A stretch of DNA of 64,000 nt from Vulcanimicrobiota bacterium (lineage in GTDB: Bacteria > Vulcanimicrobiota > Xenobia > Xenobiales > Xenobiaceae). Below the pieces are notes generated by a model. That model had not been told where the DNA came from. It did not search any database and worked only from the letters and a program-made list of their open reading frames with translations. Made by a program: the position numbers and the translations under genes. Positions 25,702 through 34,926 of the stretch are shown in pieces. Numbering within the stretch: position 1 is the stretch's first letter; the number at the start of each line of letters is the position of its first letter. Location of the stretch: assembly GCA_944322965.1 (NCBI GenBank), contig CALUQR010000002.1, positions 62,001 through 126,000 of the forward strand, given 5' to 3'.

Positions 25702-27244
25702 AGATGAGATCTAAGATGGTGCCGTCGGGAGCGGTAACTACGCCTACGATCTTCTCAGTGAACTGCAGAGCGTCGGGTTTACCGACTACCTTTTCCGCCA
25801 TCTCTTTCAGTTCGTTGATGTCGTAGACCTTGAGTCCCGCCGCCAGGAGGCGCTCTTTGATCTCCGGCCGTTTGGGGTTGACGGCGATACCGACATCGGT
25901 CACTAAGACGTCGCAATACTGGCCGTCAGTGCAGATGGTCCCCACCTTATCGCGCACGCAGGGGATGCGGCCGCGGATTAAGGGGGTGACGATGACCGTT
26001 AAGTCGGCCCCTTTGGCGGTATCGGGATGGCCGCCTATAGCGCCGCGGATGACGCCGTCAGAACCGGTCAAGACGTTGACGTTAAAGTTGACGTCTATCT
26101 CCAAGGCGGAGAGGACCACAATATCTAATTGGTTTAAGATGGAGGCGCGGTCGAAGGGGGTAGCGTAGAGCAGACCGTCTACTTCGTGGTGGCCGGGGTT
26201 GCGGCGCAGCGAGGCGGCGGCTTCGGTGTCGAAGTCCTGTACGTCCCACAAGGTCTCGATTAAGCCCTGCTCGTGGAGCTTGACCATCTGACCGGTAATG
26301 CCGCCCAGGGCGAAGCGGGCGGTGATCCCCTTAGCCTTCATAGTGTCGGCCAAAAAGCGCGTTACCGCCAGGGAGGCGCCGCCCGTACCCGTCTGGATGG
26401 ACATCCCGTTATTGAAGTAACCGGAGTTGATGATCACTTTAGCCGCGCTCTCGGCGATCATCAGATCGCGAGGGTTCTTAGTGAAGCGGGTGGCCCCGGC
26501 GGAGATCTTGGAGGGATCGCCAATGGAGTCTACTTTGACTACGCAGGTGACTAAGGTGCCCTCAATACTCTGGACGGCGTTGGGGTACTCGACGATGGTA
26601 TCGGTAACAATAACTACCTTGTCGGCGTATTGGGCGTCTACTTTGGCATAACCTAAGCTGCCGCATTCGGAGACCTTAGCTTGCATCTCCTCATCGAGAC
26701 AGACGCCGCTAGCGTTGCCATAAGTATCGGAGCAGGGAGCCCCTAAGAAGGCGATGTCGATATGTAACTTGCCGTCGGCGATAGCCGCCGCCCGACCGCC
26801 GTGGGAGCGGAAGATGACCGGCTTCTCCATTAAGCCGCGGGAGATCTCGTCGGCTAAGTGGCCGCGACAGCCGGAGGTCTCGATCTTGCGCACTACTCCG
26901 CTCTTAATATGCTCAATCAAGGGGGCGTGGACGCTATTGAGCGAGGAGGAGGCCACTTTGAGATCTTTGAAGCCCATGCGGGCGATGACTTCCATCACCT
27001 GGTTGAGGACCTGGTCCCCTTCCCGGAAATGGTGGTGGAAGGAGATGGTCATCCCATCTTTTAGGCCGCACATCTTAATGGCCTCTTCGATGGACTCCAC
27101 CACCTTATTATTAGTATACTCCCGCTCTACGAGGGGGGTCGTATCCTTCTCAGCTACGCGGGGATCCTTATCGACCCCGTAAATGCCCAATCCCAGTTCG
27201 TTTGCTATCTGCTCAGGAATCTCATGGCCAATGGGATTTTTCAT
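25685..27244 (-). CDS. citF: Citrate lyase alpha subunit (citrate CoA-transferase)
   Basis: Exchanges the acetyl group on the carrier protein for citrate, forming citryl-ACP. 519 aa from the ATG at 27244, preceded by GGAGG; the frame is open 12 codons further but that start lies inside citE. CoA-transferase family I features are visible: SFHHHFREGD, GAPCSDTYGNASG, and the glycine-rich IQTGTGGASLAV. The start lies one base after the citE stop. Partner subunits CitE and CitD are encoded just upstream. Confidence 0.96.
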   Translation of the reverse strand: MKNPIGHEIPEQIANELGLGIYGVDKDPRVAEKDTTPLVEREYTNNKVVESIEEAIKMCGLKDGMTISFHHHFREGDQVLNQVMEVIARMGFKDLKVASSSLNSVHAPLIEHIKSGVVRKIETSGCRGHLADEISRGLMEKPVIFRSHGGRAAAIADGKLHIDIAFLGAPCSDTYGNASGVCLDEEMQAKVSECGSLGYAKVDAQYADKVVIVTDTIVEYPNAVQSIEGTLVTCVVKVDSIGDPSKISAGATRFTKNPRDLMIAESAAKVIINSGYFNNGMSIQTGTGGASLAVTRFLADTMKAKGITARFALGGITGQMVKLHEQGLIETLWDVQDFDTEAAASLRRNPGHHEVDGLLYATPFDRASILNQLDIVVLSALEIDVNFNVNVLTGSDGVIRGAIGGHPDTAKGADLTVIVTPLIRGRIPCVRDKVGTICTDGQYCDVLVTDVGIAVNPKRPEIKERLLAAGLKVYDINELKEMAEKVVGKPDALQFTEKIVGVVTAPDGTILDLIYGVVD

Positions 27245-27245
27245 C

Positions 27246-28148
27246 TTATTCAACCTCCGCCGGAGAAATGATGCCCGCAATGAGAGCCAGTTCGATCACC
27301 CTTTGGGCTCGCAAGACGACCGGCTTATCGATCATCTTACCATTGAGGCTGATGACCCCTGAGCCCTTGGCTTCCGCCTCTTTGAGGGCGGCTACAATGC
27401 GTTTGGCCTTTTCAATATCCTTGGGAGCGGGGTTGAAGACGGAATGGACGGGAGCGATCTGGCGGGGATTGATGACGCTCTTGCCGTCAAAGCCCAGCTC
27501 CTTAATTAAGCGGGTCTCGTAGAGCAGTTGCTCTTCATTATTGACGTCGGAGTAGACCGTATCTAAGGCGTCGATCCCGGCGGCGCGGGCGGCCACGACG
27601 ATCGTCTGGCGGGCCAATTGCAACTCCGCTCCGCTAGTAGTGCGCTGACATTTCATATTGGCGCAAAAATCTTCCGCCCCTAAGGCGATGCCTATCAGGC
27701 GCTGGGAAGAGGTGGCAATTTGGTAGGCGTTGACTACTCCTAAAGCCCCTTCGATAGCGGCCATCATCAAGGTGTCGCCCTGGGGACGCCCGTACTTGGC
27801 CTCCATCTCGGCGATGACCTTTTCACATTCAATAATATCTTGGGGGGTCTCCGTCTTGGGCATGCGCAAGACTTGGGCCCCGGCGGCTACCATAGCTTCG
27901 ACGTCGGCCCGACCGTAAGGGGTGTCGAGGGGATTGATGCGGACTACGATCTCCGTAGAGCCGTAATCGATCGTCTTTAAGGCCTGATAGACCAACTGAC
28001 GGGCGGCGTCCTTTTCCGCCATGGAGACGGAGTCTTCTAAGTCGAACATGAGCGAGTCGGAGCCGTAAATATGGGCGTCGCGCATCATACCCGGATTGTT
28101 GCCCGGGATAAACATCATCGTTCTGCGGAGTCTATGCTTCTGTGCCAT
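27246..28148 (-). CDS. citE: Citrate lyase beta subunit (citryl-ACP lyase)
   Basis: Cleaves citryl-ACP to acetyl-ACP and oxaloacetate. 300 aa, TIM-barrel of the HpcH/HpaI-CitE superfamily with RRTMMFIPGNNPGM at the start, the LEDSV metal-site region, RINPLDTPYG, and the GAEDFCANM segment. GAGGTAGGA precedes the ATG. It lies 10 bp after citD and one base before citF. Confidence 0.96.
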   Translation of the reverse strand: MAQKHRLRRTMMFIPGNNPGMMRDAHIYGSDSLMFDLEDSVSMAEKDAARQLVYQALKTIDYGSTEIVVRINPLDTPYGRADVEAMVAAGAQVLRMPKTETPQDIIECEKVIAEMEAKYGRPQGDTLMMAAIEGALGVVNAYQIATSSQRLIGIALGAEDFCANMKCQRTTSGAELQLARQTIVVAARAAGIDALDTVYSDVNNEEQLLYETRLIKELGFDGKSVINPRQIAPVHSVFNPAPKDIEKAKRIVAALKEAEAKGSGVISLNGKMIDKPVVLRAQRVIELALIAGIISPAEVE

Positions 28149-28157
28149 GATCCTACC

Positions 28158-28445
28158 TCACCAAGCGTATTCCGAGCTCTGACAAGCTCTGTAGACGGCG
28201 GTCTTAACGCGGGCTCGAACCGTACAATCGAGAGCCCCTTTGTCGGTGGCGGTGACGATAGCTCCAGCGATGCCCAGTTCCGATAGCGTCTCTCTTATGA
28301 CTTGGGTAATTTGGCGGCCATAGAGTTTCATGACCGTGCTGCTCAGATCGATCTCCACTTCTGGGGTTTCGTTGCGCTCGATCTCTATGTGTATATCGCC
28401 TGACTCCAGCGTACCAGCTTCGGCCTTGGTAATAATCTTCAACAT
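28158..28445 (-). CDS. citD: Citrate lyase acyl carrier protein (gamma subunit)
   Basis: Carries the phosphoribosyl-dephospho-CoA arm. 95 aa from the ATG at 28445, after AGGAAGGAG; the longer frame is rejected because the family begins with M.I...A.AGTLESGD. The attachment serine is expected in GTLESGD (about residue 15), and DKGALDCTVRAR near the C-terminus is conserved. First gene of the citDEFXCG-hydratase-icd string. The 228 bp upstream hold no gene; a T-rich tract (28632-28642 on the plus strand) is seen but no convincing -35/-10 pair. Confidence 0.93.
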   Translation of the reverse strand: MLKIITKAEAGTLESGDIHIEIERNETPEVEIDLSSTVMKLYGRQITQVIRETLSELGIAGAIVTATDKGALDCTVRARVKTAVYRACQSSEYAW

Positions 28446-28667
28446 AGACTCCTTCCTGGTCGTTTTTGACAAAAAAATAACCCTCCAGCGCCAGCCCAAA
28501 GGGAAGAGCGCCTAGGGTTCCAGACGATCGTTAAGACCAGCGTTGACAAGAGACGACGCAAGCGAGAAGCTACTGTGTTTCCGTCCAGTGGTCATAACTA
28601 ATGGCCCTGCCTTCTCTTTTTCGGTAACTAACCCTTTTTTTTAGGCACAGTCTGGAGACTTTTATTT

Positions 28668-29145
28668 AAAAGATTATAATGTGCCTGGAGTCTCCAGCTT
28701 AGTTTCGGGAACCTCCTCTTCTGACGGTGCGGCCGGCTCAGGAAGACTATTTTGGAGATAAGAGCGATCGAGATAGAGCTTTAACCACCAACTTAGGGCT
28801 ACGGTAAGTATTAAAGAGGACCAAAGGGCCGCGCCATGGCCTATTAAGCTGGCGGGACTATATTTGAGTAGACAGAGGTAGAAGGCGGTACTCCCCCCAC
28901 CGAAGAGGAGGGAGCCAACCTGGGGCAGACGCCAGGGGCTCTTCCAAGGTACGCAGATAGCGTAACAACCTAAAGTGAAGGGCACGGCCACCATTAAGTC
29001 GATTAGATAATGGCCGCCAATACTGAGGGTACTGATGAGGGTGGCTATAAAGATTACCCCCATAGCGGGACGCCACCAATCCTTATGGGCGGCCAGCGAC
29101 CAGTAACAGGCCAAAAGCCAAGAGGCGTGCAGGGAGGGGATGGTA
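28668..29145. repeat. Near-identical 478-bp duplicate, copy A
   Basis: Matches 30131-30608 without a gap and with about five visible mismatches. It covers the 3' third and stop region of the PAP2-family gene. Identity ends abruptly after GGGATGGTA, beyond which the two genes are only moderately similar, which suggests a recombination or gene-conversion tract. Confidence 0.9.
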
Positions 29146-30026
29146 GATAGATTTTCCATTAGGGGAGCGGTAAGGAGGAAGGTGGGATCACTCAAAGCGG
29201 GCGGCTGTCCGAAGGGATAGAGGTCACCGAGGAAGACTTGAACGCCAATGGCCGGCGTCCATATATTATTTACGGAGGCGCCAACTAGGAGGATTACGAA
29301 GAACATTAGCAAGGGCGGGGCGATGTTGCGACTGGGGTAGAGAAAGGCGCGCAGAGCGGTCAGAGCCATAAAAAAAGCGATGTAGATGTAAATTACCGTA
29401 AAAAGAAACTCTATAGGGCTCCAACCCAAAATCAGGCGTCCTACTAGAAAACTGGGTTGAAATCCCAACAGACCGTCAGCGTAATAGAGAGCACAATCTA
29501 TCGTTTGAGTTGTAATCTGTCTCGACTCTTCGAAAGTCGTTGTAATGTTGGGAGCAAAATAAGCTAATATTTGCCAGGCTGGCAAGAGACTAGCCATAAC
29601 TAAAGTAGACCATAAGGTAGAGCGCTCTTGGGGATTTCGCCACGCTCTATAGGCGAGCATTCCCAGAGCGCTTAGGCCTAATCCCGATCCTAAATAGAAA
29701 AGGGTGACTTTCAACGACATAAAGTCTAAGTATCTTAATCTCAGTTTAGCTAGGAAATATTCGCCCGCTAATCCTAGCAAGAAAACGGTCAGTAGTTCGG
29801 ACCTTTTGGGACGTAAAACTATCCAATACGCAACGAAGGCCCCTAAAAGGGCTCCGCTGACGTAGGGGTCTCTCAAGAAAGCGCGTGGAATGAAGTAATG
29901 GAAGGGAACGCTCTCTGGAAAGATTGCGGGTATAGCAAACTCGGCCAGGATATAAAAAACTAGGGTAAGATAGAATAGACTGCGATAAGGGAAACTGCTG
30001 GCAAAATTGGGATCGCGATCACTCAT
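28674..30026 (-). CDS. PAP2-family (Aur1/Ipt1-like) integral membrane protein, copy A
   Basis: 450 aa with about 11 hydrophobic segments. The C-terminal half carries a PAP2_3-like phosphatase/transferase core: TIPSLHASWLL holds the first active-site His and SIGGHYLIDL the second His-Asp pair, as in inositol-phosphotransferase-like enzymes acting on lipid-linked phosphates at the membrane. The last 30 residues are Pro/Glu-rich. It is the downstream member of a tandem pair: the last ~155 residues are almost identical to copy B while the N-terminal two-thirds diverge. The leader (AGGGACGCC before ATG) is also shared. The substrate is unknown. Confidence 0.8.
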   Translation of the reverse strand: MSDRDPNFASSFPYRSLFYLTLVFYILAEFAIPAIFPESVPFHYFIPRAFLRDPYVSGALLGAFVAYWIVLRPKRSELLTVFLLGLAGEYFLAKLRLRYLDFMSLKVTLFYLGSGLGLSALGMLAYRAWRNPQERSTLWSTLVMASLLPAWQILAYFAPNITTTFEESRQITTQTIDCALYYADGLLGFQPSFLVGRLILGWSPIEFLFTVIYIYIAFFMALTALRAFLYPSRNIAPPLLMFFVILLVGASVNNIWTPAIGVQVFLGDLYPFGQPPALSDPTFLLTAPLMENLSTIPSLHASWLLACYWSLAAHKDWWRPAMGVIFIATLISTLSIGGHYLIDLMVAVPFTLGCYAICVPWKSPWRLPQVGSLLFGGGSTAFYLCLLKYSPASLIGHGAALWSSLILTVALSWWLKLYLDRSYLQNSLPEPAAPSEEEVPETKLETPGTL

Positions 30027-30130
30027 GGGGCGTCCCTATTCGTTCTTACCTTTTTCTACCCTGGTTGGAGGGATATGAAGTTGCGCCCGGATTGACAGAC
30101 GATCGTTAAGTCAACGTTGATGAGGTATGT

Positions 30131-30608
30131 AAAAGATTATAATGCGCCTGGCGTCTCCAGCTTAGTTTCGGGAACCTCCTCTTCTGACTGTACGGCCGGC
30201 TCAGGAAGACTATTTTGGAGATAAGAGCGATCGAGATAGAACTTTAACCACCAACTTAGGGCTACGGTAAGTATTAAAGAGGACCAAAGGGCCGCGCCAT
30301 GGCCTATTAAGCTGGCGGGACTATATTTGAGTAGACAGAGGTAGAAGGCGGTACTCCCCCCACCGAAGAGGAGGGAGCCAACCTGGGGCAGACGCCAGGG
30401 GCTCTTCCAAGGTACGCAGATAGCGTAACAACCTAAAGTGAAGGGCACGGCCACCATTAAGTCGATTAGATAATGGCCGCCAATACTGAGGGTACTGATG
30501 AGGGTGGCTATAAAGATTACCCCCATAGCGGGACGCCACCAATCCTTATGGGCGGCCAGCGACCAGTAACAGGCCAAAAGCCAAGAGGCGTGCAGGGAGG
30601 GGATGGTA
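30131..30608. repeat. Near-identical 478-bp duplicate, copy B
   Basis: Partner of 28668-29145 at a constant offset of 1463 bp. It covers the 3' third of the upstream PAP2-family gene. The short motif AGACGATCGTTAAG occurs 3' of both gene copies (28522 and 30098), consistent with an older tandem duplication. Confidence 0.9.
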
Positions 30609-31489
30609 CACAAATTTTCCGTTTGAGGAGCTATAATCTTAAAGGCGGGATCCTCTACTGAGGGAGGGACGCCGAAAGGATAGAGGTTACCTAGAAAGAC
30701 TTTAATGCCCAAGGCCGGCGTCCAGATATTAGTTAAGGGGGCGCCAACTAAGAGGATGGCTAAGAATACTAGTAGGGGGGGAGCGATATTGCGATTAGGG
30801 TAGAGAAAAGCCCGCATAGCGGCCATGGCCATAAAAAAGGCAATTAAAGAGTAGATGGCATTAAAGAGAAATTTTACAGGATACCAACCTAATACGAGGC
30901 GTCCTATCCAGATGCTGGGCTGAAAACCTAGTAAGCCATCGGCGTAGTAGAGAGCGCAGTCTAGAGTTGGGACTTTGATTTGATGGGCCTCCTCAACGGT
31001 TAATATGCCGTTGGGAACAAAGTAAGCTAAAATTTGCCAAGAGGGGAGGAGACTAGCTAAAGTCAGGGTGGGTAGGAGTAGAGGGCGCTCTTGGGGATCG
31101 CGCCAAAGCGTATAGAGCATAGCCCCCCAGGCGCTTAAACCTAAACCGACGCCCAGGTGCAAAAATAAACGCTCTAGAGAGATAGAAGGATCGTTGGCTA
31201 GACGCAGTTCCCAAAATACATATTCGCCTATTATCCCTAAGAGGGTGATGAAAAGTAGTTGGCGAGGCTCTGGACGTAAGACGATCGCGTAGATAAAAAA
31301 TGTACCTAAGCAGGCTCCGGTAGTATAAATATCATTTAAGAGGGCTCTAATTATAAAGCTATGTAAGACGGCGTGTCCCGGAGATAATAGGGGGATGGCC
31401 AATTCCGCTAGGATATAAAAGATTATAGTGAGGTAAAAAAAAGCTCGATAAGGGAAGCGGCTGGCAAAATTGGGATCGCGATCACTCAT
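30137..31489 (-). CDS. PAP2-family (Aur1/Ipt1-like) integral membrane protein, copy B
   Basis: 450 aa, the same length and topology as copy A, with about 11 membrane segments and the same active-site elements (CTIPSLHASW, GGHYLIDL). It starts MSDRDPNFAS as copy A does. The N-terminal membrane region, including the loop after segment 6, differs substantially between copies and could set substrate or partner specificity while the catalytic half is kept identical. Divergent from the amino acid permease cluster, with 160 bp between. Confidence 0.8.
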   Translation of the reverse strand: MSDRDPNFASRFPYRAFFYLTIIFYILAELAIPLLSPGHAVLHSFIIRALLNDIYTTGACLGTFFIYAIVLRPEPRQLLFITLLGIIGEYVFWELRLANDPSISLERLFLHLGVGLGLSAWGAMLYTLWRDPQERPLLLPTLTLASLLPSWQILAYFVPNGILTVEEAHQIKVPTLDCALYYADGLLGFQPSIWIGRLVLGWYPVKFLFNAIYSLIAFFMAMAAMRAFLYPNRNIAPPLLVFLAILLVGAPLTNIWTPALGIKVFLGNLYPFGVPPSVEDPAFKIIAPQTENLCTIPSLHASWLLACYWSLAAHKDWWRPAMGVIFIATLISTLSIGGHYLIDLMVAVPFTLGCYAICVPWKSPWRLPQVGSLLFGGGSTAFYLCLLKYSPASLIGHGAALWSSLILTVALSWWLKFYLDRSYLQNSLPEPAVQSEEEVPETKLETPGAL

Positions 31490-31652
31490 AGGGCGTCCCT
31501 ATTCTTCCTTCTCCTTTTCTACCCTGGTTGGAGGATAAGGGGAAGAAAGAATCTTTGCTTTTTAGTTAACAGGGGAGGGCAGGGTCTGCGCTTTATCTTT
31601 AGAACCTATAAAGGGTAGCGACTCTTAGGGATTGGTGGTGGCGAGCGTACCC

Positions 31653-33203
31653 ATGTTAAGTCGTCTGTGGCGCGTCAAGGATATTGAGACCCTCAAACGG
31701 GAAGCTTCGGCTGAAAGTAGCAACGCCCTCAAGCGGACCTTAAAGATAAAAGATCTAGTGGCTCTGGGAATAGGAGCGGTTATAGGGTCCGGTATCTTTG
31801 TCACCGCCGGTTTAGCGGCGGCTGGAGGGGGGGATTATATAGCCGCCGGTCCTGCAGTTATGCTCTCCTTTATAGTAGTAGCTGTGGCTTGCCTCTTCTG
31901 CGTCCTGTGCTATGCGGAGTTTGCCTCCATTGTCCCGGCGGCGGGCAGCGCTTACACCTACGCTTATGCTACTTTGGGCGAATATCTGGCCTGGCTCATC
32001 GCTTGGAACTTGATCCTAGAGTATGGTATAGGCAATGTGGCGGTCGCTATCTCCTGGAGCGGTTACTTTGGCTCTATCTGCGCTAACTTGGGCTTTCCCT
32101 TGCCCGAGTGGGCTATGTACAGTTATTTTGCCGCTCCCCCGGAGGTCATAGCTCAAGCCCCCCATTTCCTGGGCATCCCTATAGTCTGTAACCTGCCGGC
32201 TATTGGGATTATCCTCTTTTTGACGGCGGTTATCATTAAAGGAATGCGTGAGTCGGCTACTCTCAACGCTATTCTAGTAGTCTTAAAGATCTTAATTATC
32301 CTCTTAGTTATCGTTATGGGGATGGGCCATATCGACGTCCAAAATTGGGTTCCCTTCGCCCCTAACGGCTTAGCGGGGATCCAAGCGGGGGCGGCGTTAG
32401 TCTTTTTCGCCTATGTGGGGGTCGACGCCATAACGGCCGTAGCGGAAGAGACGGAGAATCCAGGGCGCGATCTGCCCTTAGGAATGATTATTACCCTCGT
32501 CTTATGCACTTTACTTTATATGGCGGCCGCGGCCGTCTTGACGGGTATGGTCCCTTATACGGAGTTGGGAACGGCTGAACCTATGGCTACCGCTTTCAAT
32601 ATGCTCCACATGCCGTGGGTAGCGGCTATCATTTCGGTGGGGGCCATGGTCTCTATGGCCGCCGTCTTATTAGTCTTCCAGATCGCGCAGCCTCGCATCT
32701 TTTTCGTTATGGCTCGAGATGGACTCTTGCCCCAATCCTTCGCTGCAGTCCATTCCGAATTCCGCACCCCCCACTTGACTATCTTATGGACGGGGATCTT
32801 GGTGGCTTTGGGAGCGGGGTTTATGGATCTGGGGGTAGTGATCGACCTCTGTAATATCGGCACCCTCTTTGCCTTCATCTTAGTCTGCGTGGGAGTCTTA
32901 GTCTTACGGTATAAGATGCCCGAGGTGCGGGGCAAGTTCCGCACCCCCTTAGTACCGTGGATTCCCATTGCGGGGGTGCTCACTTGCCTCTATCTGATTG
33001 CCGGTATGCCCGTTATGACTTGGGTGCGCTTTGGCCTTTGGATGGTAGTAGGGAGCGTCATCTATTTTGCCTACGGTTACCGCCACAGTACCCTCAATAA
33101 TCCGCTCCCTCAGGGAGAAGGGGCGCCAGCGGAAGGAGAGTCTAGTTCGGAAACTTTAGAATCCTCCAGCTCGCTGGGGGCGGGCGAGGTCGAACCCGCC
33201 TGA
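31653..33203 (+). CDS. APC-family amino acid permease, copy 1
   Basis: Cytoplasmic-membrane amino acid transporter of the CAT/YfnA-like branch. 516 aa with 12 or more membrane segments. TM1 contains the substrate-binding glycine motif GSGIFVTAGLAAAG; other family segments are CYAEFASIVPAAGSAYTY and FFAYVGVDAITAVAEETENP. I choose the ATG at 31653 because the two downstream paralogues start with the same ML.RL..VK pattern; a GTG at 31632 is possible. The C-terminal 35 residues are a Ser/Glu-rich tail. First of three tandem paralogues. Confidence 0.88.
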   Translation: MLSRLWRVKDIETLKREASAESSNALKRTLKIKDLVALGIGAVIGSGIFVTAGLAAAGGGDYIAAGPAVMLSFIVVAVACLFCVLCYAEFASIVPAAGSAYTYAYATLGEYLAWLIAWNLILEYGIGNVAVAISWSGYFGSICANLGFPLPEWAMYSYFAAPPEVIAQAPHFLGIPIVCNLPAIGIILFLTAVIIKGMRESATLNAILVVLKILIILLVIVMGMGHIDVQNWVPFAPNGLAGIQAGAALVFFAYVGVDAITAVAEETENPGRDLPLGMIITLVLCTLLYMAAAAVLTGMVPYTELGTAEPMATAFNMLHMPWVAAIISVGAMVSMAAVLLVFQIAQPRIFFVMARDGLLPQSFAAVHSEFRTPHLTILWTGILVALGAGFMDLGVVIDLCNIGTLFAFILVCVGVLVLRYKMPEVRGKFRTPLVPWIPIAGVLTCLYLIAGMPVMTWVRFGLWMVVGSVIYFAYGYRHSTLNNPLPQGEGAPAEGESSSETLESSSSLGAGEVEPA

Positions 33204-33225
33204 GCTTTAGAAAAGTTACTTATCT

Positions 33226-33258
33226 CCGCTCTTATTATAAGGGCGGTTACTTTTATTC
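33226..33258 (+). terminator. Possible terminator between permease 1 and 2
   Basis: An 8-9 bp hairpin (CCGCTCTTA, loop TTA, TAAGGGCGG with one G-U pair) is followed by a T-rich stretch TTACTTTTATT. Confidence 0.5.
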
Positions 33259-33341
33259 TAGAATGGGGCAGGGGAGGGGGGAAGAAATGCGAATGCCCAA
33301 AGATCATATGTTTATAGAAAAGATGGTTTATTATTTTAGAG

Positions 33342-34895
33342 ATGTTAGAACGACTATTAAAGGTCAAGGGTCTTGAGGCCATTCGCCGGGAAGCGGCGGC
33401 CGATCAGCCCAACGCTCTCAAGAGAAGTTTGAAAATTAAGGATCTCGTAGCCATCGGGGTGGGCTTTGTAATAGGCTCGGGGATCTTTGTTACCGCCGGT
33501 TTAGCGGCGGCTGGCAGCGGGGATTATCCTGCGGCGGGACCGGCGGTCACCGTCTCCTTCATTATCGTAGCTTTAGCTTGTCTTTTGTGCGTACTCTGTT
33601 ACGCTGAGTTCGCCTCTTATATACCTTCAGCGGGCAGCGCCTATACCTACGCTTACGCCTCTTTGGGGGAGTTCACCGCCTGGATTCTAGGTTGGAATCT
33701 AATCCTAGAGTATATGGTGGGAAATATTGCGGTAGCCATCTCTTGGTCGGGTTACTTCGCCTCTATCTGTAGAGGCTTTGGTTTAGATATACCCACCTGG
33801 CTCTTGCACAGTTATTTTGGGGCCGATCCCCAAGTTATCGCCAGCGCCCCTCAGATCTTGGGAGTGCCCATAGTCTTCAATTTGCCCGCAGTCTTAATCG
33901 TCTTATTGATTTGCGCCATGGTTATTCGCGGTATGCGGGAGTCGGCCAATGTCAACGACGCGCTGGTAGTCTTAAAGATCCTCATCATCTTGGGAGTTAT
34001 TGGCCTGGGCGCCTGTTATGTCAATCCCCAAAACTGGATCCCCTTTGCCCCCAACGGTTTAGCCGGCATCCAGGCCGGGGCGGCCATCGTCTTCTTCGCT
34101 TACATTGGTTTTGACGCCATTACCACCGTGGCCGAAGAGACGGAGAATCCCAAGCGTGACCTGCCTTTGGGGATGATCATCACCTTAGTCATCAGTACGA
34201 CCCTGTACGTCGCCACTTCGGCCGTCTTGACGGGCATGGTGCCCTACTCCCAGTTGGGGACTTCCGATCCTATGGCCACCGCCTTTGAGTTGCTCAATAT
34301 GCCGATGGTAGCGGCTTTTATCTCCATCGGCGCGGTTATCTCCATGACGGCGGTCTTAATTATCTTCCAGATCGCCCAACCGCGCATCTTCTTCGCTATG
34401 GCTCGCGACGGCCTCTTACCTAAGTCCCTCTCTAAGGTCCATCCCGTCTATCGCACCCCCTACATTACGACTTTGGGGATGGCCGCCTTCGTAACTTTGG
34501 GGGCTGGTTTTATGGATTTGAGCGTCGTCATCGAGCTCTGTAATATCGGGACCTTATTCGCCTTCGCCGCCGTCTGTTTAGGGGTGATCGTCATGCGGCG
34601 TACGCGCCCCGAGATTGAGCCCGCCTTCCGCACCCCCTGGGTACCCTGGGTACCCTTAGGCGGTATCCTCTGCTGCTTCTACTTGGTAGCCGGGATGCCC
34701 CCCATCACCTGGTTGCGCTTTGTAGTATGGGTCATCTTAGGGGTCGTCATTTACTTCGCCTACGGTTATCGCCATAGCCGCTTATTACATGGCGGCCAAG
34801 TAGAGGCGGCCACGGAGAGTGCGGTAGCCCCGATCGAAGCTGAGACGGAGCGAGAGGCGGAGCCGGAATCTAAGGAGAGTAAGGCTTCCGAGTAA
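33342..34895 (+). CDS. APC-family amino acid permease, copy 2
   Basis: 517 aa, close paralogue of the genes before and after it, with the same TM1 motif GSGIFVTAGLAAAG, SYIPSAGSAYTYAYASLGE, and GFDAITTVAEETENP. The C-terminal tail is Glu/Ala/Ser-rich and unlike those of the neighbours. It lies 138 bp after copy 1 and 31 bp before copy 3; copies 2 and 3 are more alike to each other (for example LLHSYFGADPQ in the loop after TM5). Cationic or branched amino acids are possible substrates, not determined. Confidence 0.9.
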   Translation: MLERLLKVKGLEAIRREAAADQPNALKRSLKIKDLVAIGVGFVIGSGIFVTAGLAAAGSGDYPAAGPAVTVSFIIVALACLLCVLCYAEFASYIPSAGSAYTYAYASLGEFTAWILGWNLILEYMVGNIAVAISWSGYFASICRGFGLDIPTWLLHSYFGADPQVIASAPQILGVPIVFNLPAVLIVLLICAMVIRGMRESANVNDALVVLKILIILGVIGLGACYVNPQNWIPFAPNGLAGIQAGAAIVFFAYIGFDAITTVAEETENPKRDLPLGMIITLVISTTLYVATSAVLTGMVPYSQLGTSDPMATAFELLNMPMVAAFISIGAVISMTAVLIIFQIAQPRIFFAMARDGLLPKSLSKVHPVYRTPYITTLGMAAFVTLGAGFMDLSVVIELCNIGTLFAFAAVCLGVIVMRRTRPEIEPAFRTPWVPWVPLGGILCCFYLVAGMPPITWLRFVVWVILGVVIYFAYGYRHSRLLHGGQVEAATESAVAPIEAETEREAEPESKESKASE

Positions 34896-34926
34896 AAAAG
34901 GCGGGGGGTAGAATTGAAAAGTACAG

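Noticed and set aside
28669-28680. TATAAT at the 3' ends of both PAP2 gene copies as a cit or PAP2 promoter
   Set aside because: No -35 or TGn extension accompanies it, and it is explained by the shared 3' coding sequence of the duplicates.
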